Shown here piece by piece: positions 54,235 to 61,772 of a stretch of DNA of 64,000 nt. Numbering within the stretch: the first letter of the stretch is position 1; each line of letters begins with the position of its first letter. The position numbers were made by a program, and so were the translations under genes. The stretch covers positions 62,001 to 126,000 of the forward strand of contig NZ_JAARML010000009.1 of NCBI RefSeq assembly GCF_011759375.1, read 5' to 3'. The notes beneath the pieces are model-generated. The model was not told where the DNA came from. It did no database searches and saw nothing but the letters and a program-made list of their open reading frames with translations. Source of the stretch: Paraflavitalea devenefica (lineage in GTDB: Bacteria > Bacteroidota > Bacteroidia > Chitinophagales > Chitinophagaceae).

Positions 54235-54789
54235 TTAATTGTATTTGCCTAAGAATTGTTCGAGGCCGCCGCTGTGACCGATGCCTACGGCTTCAAATTT
54301 CCAGTTGTCATCTTTTTTGTAGATACGTCCAAACTCGACGGCTGTTTCGATGGAGAAGTCTTCTCCCAGCTCATATTTCATGATCTCTTCATTGGTGCCT
54401 GCATTGAAGACCCGGATGAAGGAGTTCCTTACCTGGCCAAAGTTCTGTTTGCGGGCCTGGGCATCGTGAATGGTTACGACCACACAGATTTCCCGGGCGC
54501 CGGGGTTGATGCCGGACAAATCTATAGCTATGGTCTCATCATCACCGTCACCAGCGCCGGTAGTATTGTCGCCGGAATGCGTAACAGAACCATCGGGGGA
54601 TTTGAGGTTGTTGTAGAAGACAAAGTATTCATCGGCCAGCAGTTTCCTGTTCTCCCCGAGGATGAAAACAGAAGCATCGAGGTCGAAGCCGGCGCCTGTT
54701 TGTCCTTCATTGGTATCCCAGCCAAGGCCTATGGTAAATTTGGGGAGGTCAAGGTTTGCGCGTTGTCCTTTTTGTAAGTTGATAGCCAT
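54235..54789 (-). CDS. terD: TerD-family protein
   Basis: A 184-residue calcium-binding beta-sandwich stress protein starting MAINLQKGQRANLDL. TerD marks include LGWDTNEG, FDLDASVFILGEN, the acidic GAGDGDDETIAIDLSGI calcium site and KYELGEDFSIETAVEFGRIY. Third of three terD copies in the operon; 61 bases overlap the end of the upstream phosphoribosyltransferase gene. Confidence 0.94.
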   Translation of the reverse strand: MAINLQKGQRANLDLPKFTIGLGWDTNEGQTGAGFDLDASVFILGENRKLLADEYFVFYNNLKSPDGSVTHSGDNTTGAGDGDDETIAIDLSGINPGAREICVVVTIHDAQARKQNFGQVRNSFIRVFNAGTNEEIMKYELGEDFSIETAVEFGRIYKKDDNWKFEAVGIGHSGGLEQFLGKYN

Positions 54790-55616
54790 ATTTGAGTATT
54801 TTGATGGGTGATTGTTAAGAGATGCAGGAAGTTGTTTTTGTATTCTTCCATTTCATGGTAACCATTACTGATGGCAAGGTCGGCCAGTTGTTCACGGAAC
54901 GCGGCCGTTTGCCTGGTGATAAAGCGTTCAAATGCTGTAAACTCTGCATTGAGGATGTATTTTACAATGCGTGTATTTACTTTAAAGTTGCCTGATGCAA
55001 TGATGACACTGAGGTCATGGATGGATTTAACAAAGTAGTAGTTCAGTTCATTTTCAATCCTGGGATGTATGTGCTCATGGTCCAGTTGGGCAAAGTAAAG
55101 AAAGTAAGCGGTTTCCTCTTCCAGTGAAAATTGTTTGAGCAGGTTACGGATCACCAGTTCATGACTTCCGGTAATTTTTATATCGTCTATAAAAATGAGC
55201 AGTTTCCCCTTCAGGAAATGGCTGTCCAGGTAGTATTTATCATTCAGGATGAGGTTGAGCCTGCTATCGGCATCCAGTTCACCATAGTCCAGGCTATAGG
55301 TTTTATAACGGTGAACCTTTGCTTCTTCGGCTACCGGCAGCCGGTTGATGGCAAGGTAACGGTTGATGGTTTTCTTAAAAGCCGCCGCCATAGCATAGGA
55401 AGCGGTAGGGATGGCAAAGTAAGGACTGGGCAGTATGACGAGCTGTTTACCGCCCCTTAATTCATTGCTGTGCTGTTCCAGGAACCCATTGGCCAGTGCA
55501 TGACCAAAAGATTCTGCGATATGGCCATCTCCAAATTTGAAGCGGCTATAGTCGGCAGGATTGAAGGTGAATGCATCAACCCCTGTTATTTTATGCAACG
55601 AATATACTGAGCTCAT
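54729..55616 (-). CDS. Ter-associated phosphoribosyltransferase-like protein
   Basis: A 295-residue protein with the PRPP-binding loop LLIFIDDIKITGSHE (residues 139-153) of type I phosphoribosyltransferases. The C-terminal about 120 residues are helical. Comparative work on Ter systems places a phosphoribosyltransferase and a HAD phosphatase in them and predicts a nucleoside-like metabolite; that fits the next gene. The last 20 codons run out of frame across the terD start (61-base overlap). It also overlaps the HAD gene by 26 bases. Both overlaps suggest tight coupling. Confidence 0.8.
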   Translation of the reverse strand: MSSVYSLHKITGVDAFTFNPADYSRFKFGDGHIAESFGHALANGFLEQHSNELRGGKQLVILPSPYFAIPTASYAMAAAFKKTINRYLAINRLPVAEEAKVHRYKTYSLDYGELDADSRLNLILNDKYYLDSHFLKGKLLIFIDDIKITGSHELVIRNLLKQFSLEEETAYFLYFAQLDHEHIHPRIENELNYYFVKSIHDLSVIIASGNFKVNTRIVKYILNAEFTAFERFITRQTAAFREQLADLAISNGYHEMEEYKNNFLHLLTITHQNTQIWLSTYKKDNAQTLTSPNLP

Positions 55617-56304
55617 CTTCTATGTTTTTTAAGGTGATGCTTTGCTCATTGATCAACAAAGCATGAATACCAAAAGCTTTTGCCCCTTCCACATCTGTGA
55701 GCCTGTTATCGCCAATATGAATGATCTGTTGTTTGGACAAGTTACCCGCCTGTAATTCCTTTGCCTGCCGGTACATGTGTTCAAAGATGCGGGGCGATGG
55801 TTTTGAAGCCCCCACTTCATCTGAATAGATCTGGAAGTCCATGTACTGCGCCACACCATTTGCCTCCATGAGCTTGCGCAGCAACCTGCCTTTGATGTAA
55901 CCGGTGTTGCTGGTGATGTTGGTGGTATATCCCCTGGCCTTCAAAGCAGCCAGCAGTGGAAGTATTTCCGGATTCAGCAGTTCGGGTGGATGCCGGAAGA
56001 ACAGTTGCTCTGTGAGCTGATAGAATTCTTCGAGGCTTTCCAACCGGAGGCCCTGCATGTCCACGCCCAGCCTGTGCAGGCAAAGCATGTACATTTCAAA
56101 GGCATCCACGTTCTTCCCTACTGTTTCGTTGATACGATTTACCAGCAGGTCTGTTTCCCTGAATACTTTTACTACCTGGTCCGCCTCCACGGGCAGGTCA
56201 AAGAAGGAACAGAAAAGTTTTGCTTTTTCTGTTTTAAAATCCTTACCCGACCGGATGAGTGTGAGCCAGAGATCGAAAGAGATATGCTTTGTTTCCTGTA
56301 TCAT
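55591..56304 (-). CDS. HAD-superfamily hydrolase
   Basis: A 237-residue protein starting MIQETKHISFDLWLTLIRSG; the nucleophile Asp is in FDLWLT, where Trp takes the place of the second Asp. Motif II is TNITSNTGYIKG (about residue 130), and the acidic motif is HIGDNRLTDVEGAKAFG (about 195). I prefer this ATG to an in-frame TTG three codons upstream. The ATG is one base past the terY stop. It probably dephosphorylates the product of the adjacent phosphoribosyltransferase. Confidence 0.88.
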   Translation of the reverse strand: MIQETKHISFDLWLTLIRSGKDFKTEKAKLFCSFFDLPVEADQVVKVFRETDLLVNRINETVGKNVDAFEMYMLCLHRLGVDMQGLRLESLEEFYQLTEQLFFRHPPELLNPEILPLLAALKARGYTTNITSNTGYIKGRLLRKLMEANGVAQYMDFQIYSDEVGASKPSPRIFEHMYRQAKELQAGNLSKQQIIHIGDNRLTDVEGAKAFGIHALLINEQSITLKNIEDELSIFVA

Positions 56305-56305
56305 A

Positions 56306-56944
56306 TTACACAACTACGTTTACTTCCGGTGGAGGAGGCGGCAGTTCATTAAGACCTGTTACTTCCTGGCCACTGCTCTCGATTTTCTGGCTGCCCGTGC
56401 TGATGGAGGCCGATACCCATTTGAAAAAAGCCTTGATGGTAGACGAGTCGGCCGTATCCAGCTGCACCACAGTGTCTGTAACCTGCTTGAGCACGTTGGT
56501 ATTGGCGCCCTGGCCGGCGGCGCAGGCCACTACGATACCGAATTTGCGTTTGCGGTATTCGTCGAGGCCCTTCTGCCAATCGTCTGTCGGTTCGCCATCT
56601 GTCATGATGAATACAAGTGGCTTCCAGTCGCCTTTCTGATCAGGTGTGCTACGGGCTACTTCCACGTCTATTTTTTGCGCCAGGAGGTTAAGGGCCTCTC
56701 CCAGCGAGGTGGTGCCTGCGGCCTGAAGATCCGGCATCTGGAACGTTGACAATTCTGTGAGTGGCACTAACTGTTGAGCCGCCGAACTGAATGTGATCAC
56801 ACTCAGGTACGCTGTTTCCAGCGCATAAGGGTCCTGGCGCAGGGTGGAAATGAGCACCTGAACACCATTTTTCAGGGATTCGATCGGCTCTCCCGTCATA
56901 GAACCGGAAGTGTCAAGCACCAGATACACGGGTAATCTTCTCAT
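56306..56944 (-). CDS. terY: TerY-type VWA protein
   Basis: A 212-residue VWA protein, paralogue of 53545-54180. MIDAS residues are DTSGSM (10-15), Thr in AGTTSLGEAL and Asp in VFIMTDGEPTD. The C-terminus is NELPPPPPEVNVVV. Between the second terD and the HAD gene in the same orientation, spaced by 15 and 1 bases. Confidence 0.92.
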   Translation of the reverse strand: MRRLPVYLVLDTSGSMTGEPIESLKNGVQVLISTLRQDPYALETAYLSVITFSSAAQQLVPLTELSTFQMPDLQAAGTTSLGEALNLLAQKIDVEVARSTPDQKGDWKPLVFIMTDGEPTDDWQKGLDEYRKRKFGIVVACAAGQGANTNVLKQVTDTVVQLDTADSSTIKAFFKWVSASISTGSQKIESSGQEVTGLNELPPPPPEVNVVV

Positions 56945-56959
56945 ATAAAAAATGTGTTG

Positions 56960-57607
56960 TTATACGTTAACATATTGTTTTAAGATCTCTACAAAAGAGT
57001 CGGCCGGATGTGGTGTTCCGAGGGCGCGGAATTTCCAGCTTCCATCTTTGCGGTATACTTCAGCAAATACCATGGAGCACATGCCATTGAAACTGGCGTC
57101 ACCGGAGAGGTTGAAGCGGGCAATTTCCTTACCGCGGGTATCAATGGCGCGGATGAAGGCATTTTCTATCAGGCCAAAGTGCTGGTTTTTCTGTTTGCCC
57201 TGGTAGATGGATACTACGAATACAATTTTGTCAAAGCGGGCATCGAGTGAATTGAGTTTAAAGATGAGTTGTTCATCATCGCCATCGCCTGCACCTGTTC
57301 TGTTATCGCCGGTAGACCATGCATTGCCGGAAGGGTGCTTCGGGCTGTTGTAGAAGATAACATCGCCACCAATGAGCTTGTCGCCGAGGTTGGCTACTTT
57401 TCCATTGGCATCCAGGAGGAAGGCTACAGCGTCGAGGTCAAAGTCTTCCTGTTTGCTACCCAGCAGCTTTCCGAGGAAGCCGCTCTTTTGCTGGCGGATG
57501 TCCCATCCCAATCCAATGGTTACTGTTGCGAGGTCAAATTCGGCGCCACCGCCGGCATCGTTTTTTCTAAGGTCAATTGTCTGTCCTTTTACTAAGTTAA
57601 TTGCCAT
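56960..57607 (-). CDS. terD: TerD-family protein, longer variant
   Basis: A 215-residue TerD domain protein starting MAINLVKGQTIDLRKND. LGWDIRQQKSGFLGKLL shows a short insertion absent from the other copies, followed by FDLDAVAFLLDANGK and GAGDGDDEQLIFKLNS for calcium. Another copy mark is DNRTGAGDGDDE. The inserted loop may set a distinct partner. Second gene of the operon. Confidence 0.93.
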   Translation of the reverse strand: MAINLVKGQTIDLRKNDAGGGAEFDLATVTIGLGWDIRQQKSGFLGKLLGSKQEDFDLDAVAFLLDANGKVANLGDKLIGGDVIFYNSPKHPSGNAWSTGDNRTGAGDGDDEQLIFKLNSLDARFDKIVFVVSIYQGKQKNQHFGLIENAFIRAIDTRGKEIARFNLSGDASFNGMCSMVFAEVYRKDGSWKFRALGTPHPADSFVEILKQYVNV

Positions 57608-57701
57608 AAATAAGGTTACTTTTTGTTGTTTATTTATAAGGGTTTAATCACGAATAAGATTAGCCTTTGCTTCGACAAGATCAAGGTGACGGTACCTGCC
57701 A

Positions 57702-58277
57702 TTATTTTATGATCTGTCCTTTATAGTATTTACCCAGGAAGAAGCCAAGGTCTTCTTTATAGCCAATACCGGAAGCTTCGAATTTCCATTTGCCATCGCG
57801 CTTGTAGAGGCGGCCAAATTCAACGCCTGTTTCGATGGAGAAGTCTTCTCCCAGTTCGTATTTGGCAATCTCACTGCCGTTGGAATTGTCTACGAGCCGT
57901 ATGTAGGAATCTCTGATCTGTCCGAAGTTTTGTTTACGGGGCAATGCATCATGGATAGTAACCACAAACAATATTTCCGCAATAGCGGGATCTATTTTTG
58001 TGAGGTCTACCACCAGGCTTTCATCATCTCCGCCGGCAGAGTTGCCACCGGTAGGATCATCACCGGTATGGTGCACTGCAGTATCAGGGGAATCTGTATT
58101 ACCATAGAATACAAAGAACCCTTCGGAAGGGATTAGCCTGGATTCATTGATCATGAATGCAGAAGCATCGAGGTCGAACGATGAGCCGGTTCCTTCATTG
58201 GGATTCCAGCCCAATCCTACACTGATGTTTGAAAGGCCTATATCTATTTTCTGGCCTTTCTGTAAGTTGATCGCCAT
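57702..58277 (-). CDS. terD: TerD-family protein, first gene of the Ter operon
   Basis: A 191-residue TerD protein starting MAINLQKGQKIDIGLSN. Key segments are FDLDASAFMINES, the calcium-site GGNSAGGDDESLVVDLTKI and KYELGEDFSIETGVEFGRLY. It is close to the 54235 copy. It opens a 12-gene minus-strand unit (terD-terD-terY-HAD-PRTase-terD-terY-YggT-like-VWA/zinc-PP2C-kinase-terC), 9.6 kb with no long gaps. I see no clear promoter box in the 60 bases upstream. Confidence 0.93.
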   Translation of the reverse strand: MAINLQKGQKIDIGLSNISVGLGWNPNEGTGSSFDLDASAFMINESRLIPSEGFFVFYGNTDSPDTAVHHTGDDPTGGNSAGGDDESLVVDLTKIDPAIAEILFVVTIHDALPRKQNFGQIRDSYIRLVDNSNGSEIAKYELGEDFSIETGVEFGRLYKRDGKWKFEASGIGYKEDLGFFLGKYYKGQIIK

Positions 58278-58800
58278 TGGTAAGATATTAGTTTAGTTGT
58301 CAGGGAAAATGTTACGGTTCGTTCAGGAAAAATGGTATTTATATAAAGACCATTACCCCGGGATAAAATATGACCAATAAGCCTCAGGAAGATGTTTTAG
58401 CAAGCGATGGCAGGACTGTAATGTTTCGCACAACATCGATCAACAGGATATGGACAGGCATATTTTAACGGTTTATGGTATTTAAAAGGGCAAGACAAAA
58501 TATAAAAAAAATGTTACTCACAAGCATTAATATATGAAGAAATTACCTGTCAGATTTTAAACTTATTTAATGTGTAGGGGTGTTTGGTGAGATTCCGCTG
58601 TAGAAAGGCAACGAAGCACCACCGGGACATGGGGTGATTATCAAGGAATGGGCTTTTGCGGTGATTTTATCGCCGAAAAAGATTATTTGAGGCAAAAAAA
58701 GGCTTGGGCATCATGTTCAATTTTCCCTGTAATGCAAGCCAGTCAAGGGTTTTAACATTTTTATGACTGGTTTAGCATCCTGAAATGAGGCTTTTGTTGG
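58278..58800. other. Gene-free stretch upstream of the Ter operon
   Basis: AT-rich, no credible coding frame. It must hold the Ter promoter reading leftward; TATATTTTG-like bases occur near 58495-58503 but miss the TAnnTTTG spacing. The right part (58707-58790) carries GGGCATCATG and AGCATCCTGAAATGAG, shared with 47931-48016. Confidence 0.45.
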
Positions 58801-58832
58801 TTTGCGGAGGGGGTATTCCCGCTGTAAGTTTG
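58801..58832 (+). promoter_or_regulatory. Promoter of the small exported protein gene, copy 2
   Basis: TTTG (58801-58804), 20 bases, TAAGTTTG (58825-58832): both boxes and their spacing fit the Bacteroidota consensus. The block around it is homologous to that at 48000-48060, including CCCGCTGTANGTTTGCATCATGAA. Confidence 0.7.
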
Positions 58833-58970
58833 CATCATGAACGAACGAGATGAGCCAAAAGAAACCCGATAGGCTCAGCAACACAGAGGAAACGATCTCT
58901 GACAGTAGTTCCACCCGATTGCCGCTCCATACGATACACCACTGTTAAAAAATTATAAATTATACGAATT

Positions 58971-59381
58971 ATGAAAAACAAGATGAGGAATTTCGGAATG
59001 ATGCTGATGGCAGTAGTAGCTTTAACCTTTGCCTTTTCAACCACCACTTTAGCTAATGGCGAGAAGACTCCCAAAAGCTCTTCTATTGAACTGAAATTTA
59101 TTGGTCATTACGAGAACCAACCGGTTTTCCAACTGGACCTGAACAATACTGAAGAAGATGAGTTCTCTATTACTTTCCGTGATGATTTCGGTAATGTGCT
59201 GTACTCCGGAAAGGTAAAGGGTAGCAATATCTCAAAGAAGTTTATGCTGAATACAGAAGAGATTGGTGATAATGTACTGAGCGTGGAAGTGAAAGCTAAG
59301 AAGAACGACAAAGCAGACGTGTATAAGATTAACAGGAATCGTAGCTATGTAGAAGAAACAGTAGTGAACAAGGTTAAGTAA
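58971..59381 (+). CDS. Small exported protein, paralogue of 48198-48608
   Basis: A 136-residue protein: signal peptide MKNKMRNFGMMLMAVVALTF, cut near TTTLANG, then a mature domain very close to the other copy, with IELKFIGHYENQPVFQLDLN and KVKGSNISKKFMLNTEEIGD unchanged in most places. Function unknown. The two genes point the same way and bracket the oppositely oriented Ter operon, so they form 0.6-kb direct repeats about 10.8 kb apart. Own promoter and terminator. Confidence 0.85.
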   Translation: MKNKMRNFGMMLMAVVALTFAFSTTTLANGEKTPKSSSIELKFIGHYENQPVFQLDLNNTEEDEFSITFRDDFGNVLYSGKVKGSNISKKFMLNTEEIGDNVLSVEVKAKKNDKADVYKINRNRSYVEETVVNKVK

Positions 59382-59413
59382 TTTCAGCTGTAGTTTTCGT
59401 TTATGTGTTTGAG

Positions 59414-59443
59414 TACACCGGTGGGAGCCGGTGTATTTTTTTT
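59414..59443 (+). terminator. Terminator of the second small exported gene
   Basis: TACACCGG (59414-59421), loop, CCGGTGTA (59428-59435), then TTTTTTTT. Strong. Confidence 0.9.
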
Positions 59444-59460
59444 GCACCTGCTTAACCGGT

Positions 59461-60225
59461 TTACTCTATATATTTATTAGCAGGCAATACTGCAAGTACT
59501 CCTTTAACTCCATAAATGTAAACAGTATCATTACCTCTGCCAAAGACTACCCCAATCTTCACGGAAGATATTGCCTTAATATCAGATAAACTGGGCGGCT
59601 GTCCAAATGAACATTCTTTTCCGGAGATTGTTTTAGTACCGCTTGGATGTGAATGAGAGTGCCTTATTAGGTTTCTCATATTCTTTGTATCTACGTATGC
59701 TCCACCTTTTGATGGATCTTTCACCGGACCTGCAAATTCATTTCGTATTCCCAAGGTATCAATTTCAATGCAATACTCCCTGTTATTTTCTTTTATAGTA
59801 TCTCCCAAACCATTATCATTTTTTACATATTCATAATCAGCCTTTCTTTCGGATAAAGGATATAACTCAACCAAATTACCTGTTGCATGCGCCTGACTAT
59901 ATTTTCGTTTTTTAATTGCCCTCTTTACAAGCCTGGCCTGTCGCGGTGAAATGGAGTCGGACATCCCTCTATCTGAGTCTTGTCTATCCTGATTAACCGG
60001 TCCATATATCTCCAATGTTGTCATTGTAGTTCTGATAACAAATACTTTTTCAACAATACCATTTCCTGTTTGTCTTATTACATTACCATTTCTGTCTTTA
60101 TATACGGTATCTTCCATTAATAGAAGGTGTTCTGTTATTTGCAGGTTCTTTTCATTGTTACGAAACCCTGATGCAGCAATTACAAGCATGGCAATGGCCA
60201 GGGCAAAGGAGTGTTGCCGGCGCAT
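59461..60225 (-). CDS. Exported protein with a JAB/JAMM-like motif
   Basis: A 254-residue protein of unknown function with a signal peptide (MRRQHSFALAIAMLVIAASG). The C-terminal half has HSHSHPSG (residues 189-196) and, after an insertion, PSLSD (211-215), the HxHPxG...PSxxD pattern of JAB/JAMM-like zinc peptidases such as RadC-type proteins. A glutamate at 150 or 154 could complete the site. The N-terminal half (VYKDRNGNVIRQTGNG) is not recognised. Being exported makes a JAMM fold unusual; the peptidase call is tentative. It shares a homologous 5' region with the next gene. Confidence 0.6.
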   Translation of the reverse strand: MRRQHSFALAIAMLVIAASGFRNNEKNLQITEHLLLMEDTVYKDRNGNVIRQTGNGIVEKVFVIRTTMTTLEIYGPVNQDRQDSDRGMSDSISPRQARLVKRAIKKRKYSQAHATGNLVELYPLSERKADYEYVKNDNGLGDTIKENNREYCIEIDTLGIRNEFAGPVKDPSKGGAYVDTKNMRNLIRHSHSHPSGTKTISGKECSFGQPPSLSDIKAISSVKIGVVFGRGNDTVYIYGVKGVLAVLPANKYIE

Positions 60226-60521
60226 AGGTTAAGGTTTAATGGTATGGCAATAAGGTTTGGTGCCGTGTAGTACACGGTGCAATAAATGATCAGTAACGAA
60301 TTACAGGTAAGTCTTCAAGATTGTACGATGATTGCCGGAAAGTCAATGGGCAGGCACGAATGCAGGGATAAACAGAATAGACAACAACGTTAGTAAGATT
60401 TCAGGGGAAATGCAAAGAGAAGGGATTAAAAGTATTATTATTTTGACTTATGCTAATTCAGCAGCGCTATTGTCTACCGATCGCATCATAGTTGGGAAGT
60501 CAATGAATAACTGCAAAGGGC
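60226..60521 (-). promoter_or_regulatory. 5' region of 59461-60225, homologous to 61359-61540
   Basis: On the minus strand: TACTAACGTTG (60395-60385), CTTACCTGTAATTC (about 60310), hairpin CCGTGTACTACACGG (about 60270), then TTAAACCTTAACCT just ahead of the ATG. The same blocks, in the same order and spacing, precede the next gene. No coding frame is supported here. Confidence 0.6.
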
Positions 60522-61358
60522 TTACCGGAGCACTTGGGAATACCCTAAATAATCTGTAAATGTTAGCGTTTGTTTTTTATAGATGATACCCGGCGCCTCT
60601 TTCATGGTCCAGTCATCGGCCCAGGATTTAAACTGGTTTTCGAATTGCGGATAAGCCTGGAGCAGGGTCGCTTTTTTGGAATGAATGTTGACCCTGATCC
60701 TGCTATGCTCCTGGTATGTTTTTTCTCCATCTGAAGACTGAAGGCCCGCCACCCATTGAGTGGTTATTTGTTCCGGTGAACGGGCTACCGAACCGGCTAT
60801 AAGCGCCGCAACAGATGACGGGTCATAAGCAAACTGCGCCTGGTAGGCTTCTACTTCATCATAGAGGTCCTGGAGGTAAGATTTATCCAGGGTAGCATCA
60901 AAGATGATCTCCCCTGCTTCGTATTGCGCCGCATGGGTAATTTCATGTATGAAGTTGGCCGTGGAGCCCACGGTGAGCACTATACATTTTTTATGAGTAT
61001 CATAGGAAAGAGAGCCTTCCGCCTTGTGTGCAGGCCGGAGTATGTATTCATCATCACTCTTTTCCAGCATGTGGATGATGCGTATTATTTTATCCAGACC
61101 AGCTAACCGGTCTTTGAGCAAGGTTATTTCCCGTCCGCACCTGTCATTACAGCGCTGACTTTTTTCTCTCCCTGTTATGGCATTGTATAAACTATCACGC
61201 TTATCCATGATAAGCTCTTTATGCCATGCCCACTCACCGGCGCAGGTGGCATTGATGCCTTTGGTAGCAGGCGGGGATGACCATACAGACGAATCCGTTG
61301 CCAACGGGGCTAAACCAATAAGGTTAAGGATAACGACATAGGAAAAGTGCCTGGACAT
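60522..61358 (-). CDS. Exported protein with HEXXH motif, putative metalloprotease
   Basis: A 278-residue protein with an N-terminal hydrophobic segment (YVVILNLIGLAPLA) and a zinc-binding HEITH at 138-142 in NFIHEITHAAQYEAGE, with Glu150 as a possible third ligand. Three cysteines (Cys39, Cys70, Cys74) lie in the first third. I do not recognise the family. Zincin-type peptidase activity is a motif-level inference. It precedes the JAB-like gene on the same strand with matching 5' regions but separate promoters. Confidence 0.6.
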   Translation of the reverse strand: MSRHFSYVVILNLIGLAPLATDSSVWSSPPATKGINATCAGEWAWHKELIMDKRDSLYNAITGREKSQRCNDRCGREITLLKDRLAGLDKIIRIIHMLEKSDDEYILRPAHKAEGSLSYDTHKKCIVLTVGSTANFIHEITHAAQYEAGEIIFDATLDKSYLQDLYDEVEAYQAQFAYDPSSVAALIAGSVARSPEQITTQWVAGLQSSDGEKTYQEHSRIRVNIHSKKATLLQAYPQFENQFKSWADDWTMKEAPGIIYKKQTLTFTDYLGYSQVLR

Positions 61359-61540
61359 AGATCAAGGTTTAACGAATAATAATAAGTCGTTTTCCGTGGC
61401 TGACACGGAAACAATGAGTTTAATCAGAAGCTGTTTACAGGTGAGTTTTCAGCTATGTACGGAGCTTGTCTGGGTTGGTAAGTAATATTCAGGTGTGAAT
61501 TGCGTACAGGTGTAAAAAACGAGAGCAAGGTTAGTACCTT
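61359..61540 (-). promoter_or_regulatory. 5' region of 60522-61358, homologous to 60226-60400
   Basis: On the minus strand: TACTAACCTTG (61536-61526), ACTCACCTGTAAACAGC (about 61445-61430), hairpin CCGTGTCAGCCACGG (about 61408-61394), TTAAACCTTGATCT before the ATG. Nearly aligned with the 5' region of the JAB-like gene. Confidence 0.6.
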
Positions 61541-61606
61541 TTTCAGGCAAAAGCAAGAAATGCTTATTAAAAATGTTGATAATTTGATTAGGGTTAAGGA
61601 AAGGGG

Positions 61607-61634
61607 CGAGTGGTAAGTGGGGAATGGCAAGTGG
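61607..61634. repeat. GAGTGGTA-type intergenic mini-repeat, copy 3
   Basis: GGCGAGTGGTAAGTGGGGAA followed by TGGCAAGTGGG; see the copies at 21714 and 40489. Confidence 0.6.
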
Positions 61635-61669
61635 GCGTTTGCTTCGATAGCGGATCTTTTGCTTCGCTG

Positions 61670-61745
61670 TTGAGACGGGACGGGCCAAAGGCCCGGAAAT
61701 AGAACTGCGGGACTGCAAGTCCCGCAGAGCTAAGTCCCGCAGCGC
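61670..61745. repeat. Palindromic cluster behind the superoxide dismutase gene
   Basis: GACGGGCCAAAGGCCCG and CTGCGGGACTGCAAGTCCCGCAG, plus a further AAGTCCCGCAG. GC-rich palindromes without T-runs; an intergenic repeat block that may also cap the sod transcript. Confidence 0.6.
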
Positions 61746-61772
61746 GTAATTTGATTATACCTGGTAGTGATG

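Noticed and set aside
60332-60559. 75-codon plus-strand frame between the two exported protein genes
   Set aside because: It lies in the 5' region of the minus-strand gene and has no recognisable feature; homology of the block to the next 5' region argues for regulation instead.
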